DNA of 64,000 bases, from NCBI GenBank assembly GCA_900239685.1, contig OENT01000093.1:124001-188000 (forward strand), given 5' to 3'. The position numbers and the translations under genes are program-made. The DNA is from Rotaria macrura. Lineage: Eukaryota; Rotifera; Eurotatoria; Philodinida; Philodinidae. Of the stretch, positions 54,201 through 64,000 are shown piece after piece. Position 1 is the first letter of the stretch, and every line of letters starts with the position of its first letter. Below the pieces are notes generated by a model. That model was not told where the DNA came from. It worked only from the letters and a program-made list of their open reading frames with translations, and did no database searches.

Positions 54201-55565
54201 TTATGATCAAATGATTTTTTTGTCTTTATGTAATCTGTAACTTGTATATGACATGTTAACGTCCTATAAATATTATGAGAAAATGTGATGGTTGCAACTA
54301 ACACAGAAAGTCATTATTTGGTACGTCTATAATGTCGAGTTATTCATATGCACTACAGCAGTACATAGATGTTAGCATGATGCTATATCAAATACTAATA
54401 ACCAATTGTTGTTATTATGTCTATCGCTATTGTTAAAGTTTGATTTTTATGATAGTCTATCTATATATGCTAGTAGTTTAATAGTTATAAATGAGTTAAT
54501 TTGATTTGAAATTGCAAATTTCATGAACACTTAATAGAAAATGTCAAATAAAAGTTATTGTTGTATAGGTATTCGAGTACATTGCCTTCAATTCTTTTAT
54601 CTGTTTAAAATATTCCATATATTTTCGGGTTTCTTTTTTGCTTGTGAGAAGGAATTCGAATAATCACGGCTTGATATGATAATATTCAACTTTGAATGCT
54701 TATGTAAATTTAGAAATATATGTGCATGATTACCAAGACAAAAATATCGTCAAAAAGAACGAAGATATGAAGGGAAGTTCCTTTTCTCACGTATACAGAA
54801 GAAAAGATGCAGTTGTATACAAGCAAGATAAGATTATTGATATTGTCCTTGGTACGAGCTAAACAGAATGGCATGATATTTTTCTATGGTTCCCATGCAT
54901 TCTATCATCGTCTGCAACAAGACATTCGTTATTCTTGTTAGAATACAAGATAAATAGCAAGTCAAGAAATCAAACAAATAATTATTGAGATTTTTATTTC
55001 ATTCTCGTTTTTAATTGTTTCTTTTTCTTGCGTCTCGTTTTGAAACGTTTGTAAAAATTCAAGCTAAGATTATTTTATTATCTAACATAAAACGAAATAT
55101 TTTGACGAACTAAGCAATGACTTTTTATTGGATGTATGATAAATATTCTAACGTTTATGCAAAAATTTATTGAAATTGATGACTACAGATCGAAGTACAA
55201 ATTTGTTAGCATTCATGTTTGTGTCAAAATGATAAAATTCATCTTTCTTTTTCTCACTTAAATTTTCTTACTTATTATTTTTTTTTCTATTTTCTTTTAG
55301 TTGATATCTTACTAATGAAAACAAAGTGTAAAAAGGGAGAGATATTGACCTCGAATGAAGAATTGTTTATTATGATGATGTCGTTACTTGCGAAAGGACG
55401 TAGCAATGTGAAAATGTTCTTATCTTTTATTCCCTGTTAGTTAAATTGAAGATGAAAGTGCATTTATTTGACCACAATAGAGCTTTTACTTAAGTCATGT
55501 TTTTTCCACATAAATCATAGTTTGTTTTATAATATTTAAATACTATCTCCGACGAATTTTCAGTT
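51292..55565. other. Intergenic DNA between divergent genes
   Basis: About 4.3 kb separates the CNG channel gene (minus) from the Dispatched-like gene (plus). Both promoters should lie here. It is AT-rich, with a C/T-rich stretch at about 51680-51800. Open frames such as 55219-55440 have no family and no usable splice context. A splice acceptor (TTTTCAG) ends at 55563, just before the Dispatched-like ATG. Confidence 0.5.
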
Positions 55566-58378
55566 ATGAATTCAGACCACGATGCCAACAGTGATACGAA
55601 TGATGTTGATCATGTACCCGATCATTCAGGTATGTTACTAAAATCAGCTGATTATATTTGAAAACACTATTATCCTTGCATGATATAGTTTATCTATATT
55701 GCATGGAAATAACATTGATCAACAAAGTTATTTCTTCATCGACAAGTTCGATGTTATTGTTTGATGAAGTTATTTGAGAACAACTAAGGAGACTAAGTTA
55801 CTATCGATTCATTCAAGATATTAAAAAGCAAAATGTCAAGTTAAATTTAATGCTCATTTTAAAATTTTTTAATAACTTCAAAGAAATGAGCATAGAAGAA
55901 ATGATTTGTAAAAACAAAATGCTTATATTACTTCTTTTTGCCATAGAAAAGTACATACGATTACTGATCTCTTCTAATGACACATAAGTCAATGCGTAAT
56001 GAAAAAGAGATCTTTAGAAACCCAATGTCATGATGTAAGCAACACCCCATAGTAATAAGCAAAAGACTACGTACGAGAAATAACAAATGAAACGATTAGT
56101 AGACACAATCGTCCTACGCAGAACGAAGCAATACTTTATGCTCAACTAAAAATTTGTAATATCATGTTTCAGTTTTATACCATGTATCAGTGCAGCACAG
56201 GTTCTGACAGAGAAATTAATTTCGAGAAAATAATATATAACACAAACATTATTCACAAAGAGATAGACAAAGCAGTAAAATCTATACATAATCTTGGAAC
56301 GTTAGCGTTAAAATTGTTGTTTACGTAGAAAGTTTTTCGAATCTATATGATAGAGCATTTCACATTTGTCGAGTGTATGCATTCTGCAACATGAGTTAGT
56401 GTTTTTTATATTAGTTTTTTCATGCAGCATAGATGCCTCAGTGAATTGCTTATTTAGTAATGAATTTTAAGCGAGTATAAAAATAGAGAAGCATATAATA
56501 AATAATGGCAAATATCTCAGATTGAAGTATATTGCGAACCATTTCTTCTCTGTAAACCTCTGTTGTATTTGGCACGTGCTAGTGAGTTTTAGAGATCTCT
56601 TGTGGTATTCATTGACTTTTGTACCATTCGAAGAGATTTGTAATTATATATACTATTATGCGGATAAATAGTCATATTTGAATTTTTTCATGAGTCACTC
56701 CTTCGAAACAAATTGATAGAACGTGATAAAATTAAATTAACATCCTTTTTTTAATATACTGATGTTTATTTAAATAGTGTCGCCAAACAGATATTTCTAA
56801 GTTATAACTTCGTTTCGTTTACGATATGTAAATAAAAGATCATAAGTTTAAATGACTATAGTGAAAATTGTTATTTTTTTAATCATAAAATGATCACACC
56901 GAAACAGTTTTAAAAATTGATTTCAAAAGAAATATCTTTATTTTTAGACCCTATTCCAAACAATCGACGTCAACATGATCGTAGAAAAACAATTACTTCG
57001 TCTATTGTTAGCAATATAGCTACTAAGTCTTGTTGGCTCTGTCGAAAGTATGTAGTATGTGTGCGACATCTTACCGAAGACTTTTTTATGCTTTCACAGT
57101 TTAAAAGAGTATGTGAAAAAAGACCTCTCAATCTAACATCAAGGTTTTGTATGAAAAATATGTTTTCAACAGATTTGATATTCTAATATCAAGGCTCATA
57201 TTTGAAAACAAATGGTTCCGTCCCATCCAATGGTTTGCTCGAGTTCATTTTGCAATATCTCCTCGTGCCTGTCAATAGAGATCACCCCATCCTGATCATA
57301 CGATGTAATTCTATTTTTATTACTATAACAAAATAAAAATGTCCTTGAGCACCCCATATATTTATGTACAATAGAAATTGTTAAGAATACAAAAGAAGAA
57401 GGCCCTTGTTATTTTTCTTCTTTTGATCAAACGATTCTGGAATGATTAAAGGCATAGATAACACATGAAAATAATCATAGCGAACATAATATCATGTTTT
57501 CAGTTCGTATGCTTTCGAGGAGTATGTGTTTTATTATTTGGTTTATCATGTTAAAGAGGTAGTAGTATTGATAATTAAATTATTCGAGCTTCTGTCGGAT
57601 CTAGTTTCGTTCTCTTCTACCATTTAAATATTTTTCTTCGAGGTATTGTTCGTTTTGTGATGTCTTACATTAAGCGGCATTTTCTTCATTTGATTCTTAC
57701 ATCGTATTAGAGTAAATATAGTAATATCTGAGACAAATCACGATAAGATATTGAGATCTATTTATTGTCTTCTTTACATATTAATATTAAGAGTAAAAAA
57801 TGTCATACATCATATACTTATTGGTTGTTATTCGTTTGTTTTTTCTTCCATTCATATGTACTTGGACAATCAAGGTCTATTATTATCTGCCTCTTTCTCT
57901 CTCGCTCAAAAATTCACTTGTATTATTATCATTCTTCTAGTTTTCGGTTTCCCATAAAAATCATAGAATATGAATTCCATCACTAGTTTTCGTTAGCATC
58001 TTATCTTTCATTGGTAACATATTGTAACTCGTTGGTAAATTGAAAAACGAGCTTGACATACAATTCTTCTTATCAAGCACATGTTACTCATCGTCATTCG
58101 TTTTTTTTATCTATTCTAGATCTGTTATTATTACCTTGTGAATTTTGCTCGTGTCTGTTTTTTCTTACCCTTTTCCTTATGTTTTGCCTTAAAACTCAAT
58201 CGTAACTCTTAAACATAAACAAATGACAATATGGAAGAACCAAAAACGTATTTAGATAGAAAGTAAGAATATCAAATATGATTATTTTTGCCAAATAACA
58301 TAAATTATCATAAATTCATAATGAAAATTAGAACCATCATGTAAATACTTTTTGTGTTCCATAAGCAGCATTTTGTAC

Positions 58379-58412
<34 letters not shown>

Positions 58413-61400
58413 GTAGCATTTTTGATGATGATACATAACAGAATGCATGGTGTTGCTGATGAAAGTCAGGTAGATTAATTACATCATTTGTTTCTAACAC
58501 TTCAATATCAAAATCCTAATTCACTAACTTTCTTTAATGTATGAATGAATTGAAAACTAACAATATACGACGATCATCAATTATTTTTCCTCTTTAGTAA
58601 TGCACGTAAATGTATGTGTGCACTGGTCCTTTTTTTTCTTCTGCCTATTGTGATTTCTTCACCTGTCTGTTTTTATCCTTCAAGTTAATACTCTACAGTA
58701 ACATGAAATAAAACTCTAATCACTAAACCGTGAAGGTTGATTTTTTTATCGCTAGTTAATCTGAACCTCGTATTTTATGAGATGACTAATAAAGAAGCCT
58801 CGTGACTTGGACACTAAAAAAGAGTAATAAAGACTACTCGTGACTTTCAAGCTAAAGATATAACAGGGTAAAACAAATAACCTCGTTATTTGATATGACT
58901 TATAAAGACTGTGAAGAAGCACTAGCTACTCGAGCAGAGTATTTTATCGGGAAAATCGTTAACAGGTTATGACTTACAAGTAAATTTCACTGTGATTATA
59001 TGTCCATTTCAATAATAGGTATGCAACATTCGTGGTTAAGCATCCATCGTTCTTTTTAATATTTGGAATTATTATTTGTGTTGTTCTTGGCGTATTATCA
59101 ATACAACTACGCAGTTTACCAGATTTTAATGATCCAACAAAAGTAACATTTTTCTCTTCAATAGTATTTTTATGAGAAAATCTTTCAAAATTATGTTTAA
59201 GGGTTTTGTTCCACGTGGAAAACATACATTAACTTCACGTTTATATGTTCTTGAAAAGTTCAAAAATAAACTTGAACAGCAATTGGGTGAATCGAAAACA
59301 GGTAATAGAAGTAAAATCTCATTATCTGACAAATTATCATCATCATCATCATCATTGGTCAATGAAAATCTTAAAAAAATTGAAGAAGACGATAATGATT
59401 TGGACTATGATGATACCATAAATGAAATTGACCTTAAAGAAGATTTGAAAACGAATCCAAATGCTTGTGCTTTTACATCATCGAGTCAAAGTGAATGTTT
59501 ATCTAATCAGCAACTTTATTCGTTGCTACAGAATCAAAGTGATTTTATGAAAATATCAAAAAAAATCGAAGAAAAACTTTATAAACCAAATGAACATATG
59601 TGTACATCGATTGATTTAAGTATGTACAAGTTCTAGATAGACTGTTTTAGTTTTCTATGCAACTCATGATGCAAAAGTATCCCAAAAGGTTTATCGCTTT
59701 CTAGTTGTAATAGATAGATTCAAATGAATTATTCTTATTTTGAAATGTGTACGTGAATTTATTGAATCGGAACCTTGATGTTGCGTTCAATTTACGGTAG
59801 AACGATAATAGTCCATTGGGAAAGTCTATGACATGTTTATGGTAAAACAGTGTCTTTCACGTCAATCGTTCTTCTTGCGTGCTAAAATATTCTAATTTTA
59901 GAAATGAAGCTAAACAAATAAATCGAATATTTTATGAGAAATAAATTCTGTTAAATAAATATTTGTATCAAAATTTTTGAAATTGATATCCGAAAACATG
60001 TTTTTGCTATGTTATTGAAATGAATTATAGAAGTACCGTATAAATTCATTATCCCTGAGGCAATAAGAGAAGAGCCGAAGCATTTTTTTATAGTATGCAA
60101 AGTGGGTTGATGCTTAAACAATCCATGCTAATTGGAAAGAAAACGAAATCAATGACCTGTTGAACTTTGCTCACAAGCTAGTCATTGAAATGATTTGTTC
60201 TATAGAAAAGGTCAAGAGTTATATAAGCTCTATAGAATAAATAATGACACTCATCATTGTTTTACATGTTCAGAAATAAGACGTTTTTAAAACACTTCGA
60301 TTTGAAGAATGTTATGAAATTTTCAACATCACCTCATGACAGTTACGTTTTAACCAATCAAGGCATATATATATGCGTACGTATTCATGTTCGTTTTCTA
60401 TCCGAACGACATTTTGAAACATAATCTCTTTTTTTTCCTTCGTATCTGAATTACGGATATTTTTGTTAACAGTCATTTTCTGATTGTAATAATCAATTGA
60501 TATACTTCGTGCTTTTCTAAAAATGAAGTTAAAAACGAAAATTAATTTATTCCCTTTTATGAAATATAGGGTCAGATGAAGAAAACTGATTTTTTTGTGT
60601 ATGTGTCTGTAAAGTGTGACAAAGATAATAAAATAGTAGTGAAATATCATATTGACCTAGACATTGACATTGATTTTATTTATGAAGATGACGGCAATTA
60701 TATGATGAATAATAAAGAGAAGTTTGACGTCTGAAATATTCGAGAAAAAACTTTACAGACAAGCCATGGCGGGTTGATCTGATAGTTGGACTCCATTGGA
60801 TCCTATAGGAATCCGTTTGAAGCTGCCAGAATCCTAGATATTGGAATCCAACAAGAAGTTGTGAGATGTCAGCAAGGATCTCGATTGTTTTTGCGCGTGA
60901 TAGGGGTTGAATATTTTGGCAGGCAGTGTTCAGAAATTTTCCCAGACAGTCATTTCTATACAAGTTGTTTATGTTTAATTTACAGTAATCTGAAACAGAT
61001 TATCTATTTCGAATGTCTAAGAGCGAGCATCTCGTCTAATTTTCAGCATAGACAGCCTACAAGACGTGTTGAAACGACGATATTCTATACACTGACTGCT
61101 AAATCTTGAAGATTCAGCAGATAGCTCACAGTATGAGCAAATTAACAATGAAATATGCACTATCTAAGAGATTCTCAGAAACCTAAATTCTGCAGAAAGT
61201 TTTGCAGATATGCCACGAAAAAAAGTTGACAATCAGCCTGTATAACAGGCTGAAAATAGCGGGGATAGCCCCCTCGCCCCCCCCCCCATCATGGACCTTG
61301 AATGTCGGAATAGCAACGATCCTTATCGAAATACCTGTATTCTGACACGTTCCGACATCCTTTGGTATCCTTTTGGGCAACTTCGTCCTGAACAACCATA

Positions 61401-63004
61401 TACGCTTGCCAATATATCTATCTAAAGATCCTGAGTTTTGATATAACAAGATTTATTATCTTATTGCATGAATAGCATGAAATTAATATGTCCAAATGAT
61501 GACTACAATCATTTTCAATTCATGAAAAGCTCACATAGGTTTTCATAAAAGGGACTCAGTCTATCGTTAGATAGACGCTACTAGTAGTTTATATATATAT
61601 ATGTATATTGAAAAATAACACTTTGTGTGATAGAATAAGTTTGGGAAGCAATAAACTAATAAAAACGAATTCTTTTTTAACTAGTAAATTCTATTATAAT
61701 TCAAGTACATATTTTCTTAAGATCGTCACTATGAAGTTTATTTTGAAGCAAGTGACAAATCATCTTTGAATTTACTAACTATCGGTAATTTATTATCATT
61801 ATGTAAGAAACAATATGAACTTGTTGAATTATTTCAATTACATTCAACGTGTCATTATACATTACCGGAAATGGTTGCTTTTTTTGTTAATAAATCAGAT
61901 TGTAGGAAATTAATAAAAAAAGATGTGGAGGTTTTCATCGATCGTCTACAACGTTGTCATTCATTATATGATACAGGCATTATTCGTCAAGCTGGTTTAA
62001 AACGATATCGTCATGTACCCATTGATTTATTTCAATATGATTCGTGTTTCCGTTATAATTTTACATTTTTAGCATTGGAATATTTACTTGATAAAACATT
62101 TCTATCAACAAACACAACACGTTATACAGCCATGTGGTTTCTTAAACCGACCAAACCAATCATAAGAGCTGATGGAACTGAAATTCATACGTCGAATTCT
62201 GCGCATGAATTATTTACTGAACATTTCTATCAAAATACAAAATTTGATGATGGTTGGACACGAATATCTGCATTAAACTTCATGAATATTCGAATTCCTT
62301 CAGCGATGAAACAGATTCGAGTCGATATGTTTTTCGTTATATTAGCCATATCATTAATTGTCGGAGTAAGTATAGTGATACGATAAAAATCATGATGAAC
62401 TTTCAATCTTTTGTTTACTTTTTCTAAGGTAACAATAGTTTATCTTCGCTCAATAACTGTTGCACTCATGACGAATTTATGTGTACTTTTCTCTTTCGCC
62501 TGTGCCTATTTTTCGTATAAAATAATTTTTGGTATTGACTTATTTCCATATATAAATCTAATGGCAACATTCATTTTAATTGGTATATCGTGTGATAATG
62601 TATTTGTTATATTCGATGCCTGGTATTCAGAAAAATTAGATATTTATAATGAAGCACGTTCACAGAATCGTCCAATAGAATTTTATGGAAAATTAACCGA
62701 AAGGCAACAAAAACAGTATCGTGATGATCGAGTTTATACAGCGGCGAAGCTAGAAAAACGTTCAGTGGCAACATCCAATACTGAACAACATCAAACAGGA
62801 GACGAAGAACATTTTGATTTAATTAAAAACACAGATTTAATACGCATGATGAAAGTTGATGAGGATCAAATGATAAAAATGATGGTTGGGGTTTTAAGGC
62901 ATGCAGCAGCTAGTGTTTTTGTAACTAGTTTCACAACATCAGCAGCATTCTTCACTAATATGATATCACGCATTGCATATGTACAATTATTTGGTTTATT
63001 TATG
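55566..63004 (+). CDS. DISP: Dispatched-like RND transporter, 5' part
   Basis: Exons are 55566..55629, 56948..57047, 59019..59142, 59202..59619, 61722..62365 and 62429..63004, in phase, giving 642 residues before the window ends. Dispatched proteins release cholesterol-modified Hedgehog ligand from producing cells, using ion-gradient-driven RND helices. Residues about 58-85 form TM1 (HPSFFLIFGIIICVVLGVLS). Then LPDFNDPTKGFVPRGKHT matches the LPDF.DP..GF.PRGT signature of the family. A long extracellular loop follows, with an acidic low-complexity insert (about 150-180) and later Cys residues. TM2-TM6 form a sterol-sensing-like domain (VDMFFVILAISLIVG to the end). GISCDNVFVIFDAW carries the TM4 acidic residue. 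LRHAAASVFVTSFTTSAAFF follows further on. A GTAGGC donor at 63005 implies the second half lies beyond 64000. The ATG follows an acceptor directly, so a 5' UTR intron or trans-spliced leader is likely. Confidence 0.88.
57048..59018 (+). other. Dispatched-like intron 2 (2.0 kb)
   Basis: It lies between CWLCRK and YATFVVKHP and joins in phase 2. It contains an (AT)13 microsatellite at 58381-58406. No nested gene was recognised. Confidence 0.65.
58381..58406. repeat. (AT)n microsatellite
   Basis: Thirteen AT units inside a Dispatched-like intron. Confidence 0.95.
59620..61721 (+). other. Dispatched-like intron 4 (2.1 kb)
   Basis: Phase 1 join between STSIDL-type sequence and NRHYEVYFEASD. From about 60750 to 61430 the base composition rises above the surroundings and includes a run of C at about 61279-61287. 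This is probably an old repeat, but no ends were found. Confidence 0.55.
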
Positions 63005-64000
63005 GTAGGCTTTTTACTAAGATCTGAAAAACATCAGTATTGGATCTTGATTTAAAAAAGCTTTTTATAACAACAGATCCACTCGATTCTGAATCATTTA
63101 AAATCTTTTAAATTTCTTCATCGAATCATTTTCGAGATAGATTCATCTGAATCTTTCGTAATGTATGATTGATAAAAAATAACAGCGTTTTAACACAGTT
63201 GTATTGTTAACATAGTGACAAGAAAAAGATCGAAATATTTTTCAACGATCTGATTTCATTGAGATTTGTCTTTTCTCTGTAGAAAACTACATGTTGAAAT
63301 ATACAAAATCTTAGCAGTAATGACCTGTCAACTCGGACTCTTCTCAGAAACTTTTACGAGCGAAGCTACTCGAACTTGATATCGACTGAACATTCCGAAA
63401 AATTTTCCCGTTAGAAATCTTGCCAATTTCATGGATACCCCTAGATCATTCTGTTCACGATATATTGACTTTCATATTTTTTTTCGGATTAAACTGTACT
63501 CATAACCGAATTGAAAATCATTATCGATATTAAAGAAATCATAGTATAGTGTGACTAGGATATGTTTTTCTTCTAACAACTTATGATAGTTACAGAATCT
63601 AAAGTATCCTTGCAAATCCTGAGAATGTATATTATCGATAATGTTACAGCCTCAATTAGAACAATAATTAAACAAATAGCTGCCTTCACGTAAAATAAAG
63701 AAATATTAAACCTTTTAGCATGTTTGGTTTTTATACTGAAATAATTTTGTGTTAACACATATAGAAGCTACAACTAGTCGGTAAAAAAAATTTGATAGTT
63801 GTTGAGCGTAATTGATCGAGAGAGACTTTAATGAGCATATATACTCTATTTATTATCTATAATTAGTACAAGAGTAAGTTTCTAACACGAGAAGTACATT
63901 CGCTCAAAATCAAAATCTGCATTAAGCCATCTTAATCGAACCGATTCGTGTCAGTTGGTATTTTTCAATATGATTGATAAACTTTAGAAATCATCATCAA
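63005..64000. other. Probable intron of the Dispatched-like gene to the window edge
   Basis: No continuation of the RND domain was found on the plus strand before 64000, so this is probably the start of a long intron. It is AT-rich with no other feature. Confidence 0.5.

Noticed and set aside
55219-55440. Plus-strand open frame upstream of the Dispatched-like gene
   Set aside because: No similarity, and no splice donor joining it in frame to the Dispatched-like exon.
1-64000. tRNA genes, rRNA, CRISPR arrays, bacterial operons
   Set aside because: I looked for B-box-like GGTTCGANTCC motifs, regular direct repeats with spacers and closely packed same-strand ORFs. None was convincing. tRNA detection by eye is weak, so a dedicated scan could still find one.

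Overview
The window is AT-rich nuclear DNA of an animal. It carries nine protein-coding genes, eight of them split by introns that are mostly 50-70 bp long with a few of 1-2 kb. Exon joins were worked out by hand from GT...AG borders and reading phase. I see no rRNA, tRNA, CRISPR, operon or bacterial-type signals. The compact introns, AT-rich intergenic DNA and many small inverted-repeat elements fit a small invertebrate. A rotifer-like lineage is possible, but that is only an inference.

Layout, left to right. A SAP-domain protein (minus, 411-1251) and a tail-anchored cytochrome b5 (minus, 1490-2115) are followed by about 3 kb with no gene. A small coiled-coil protein (plus, 5191-5910) comes next. 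A phospholipase C-beta gene (minus, 7843-18787, about 21 exons) fills the next stretch. A low-complexity SERTA-like nuclear protein (minus, 22626-24333) is followed by a 7 kb microsatellite-rich non-coding stretch. A ceramide synthase (plus, 31570-33902) comes next, then a cluster of foldback elements (35.2-36.4 kb). A type II membrane protein with a galactose-mutarotase-like ectodomain (minus, 37931-41768) follows, then a cyclic-nucleotide-gated channel (minus, 45986-51291). The 5' part of a Dispatched-like gene (plus, 55566-63004) runs off the right edge.

The genes do not form a pathway cluster. PLC-beta and the CNG channel are both effectors of GPCR or sensory signalling. The ceramide synthase and cytochrome b5 both belong to ER lipid metabolism. 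Nothing in the sequence suggests they are co-regulated.

The non-genic material of most interest is transposon-derived. There is a 638-bp hAT-type non-autonomous element with an 8-bp target duplication. A 300-bp repeat family has three copies, one of them four bases from a PLC-beta splice site. A foldback element is interrupted by a second element with a 9-bp target duplication. A GC-rich element carries a perfect 48-bp palindrome. On the protein side, the most unusual gene is the membrane-anchored mutarotase-like protein, which appears to lack the catalytic residues of the family.
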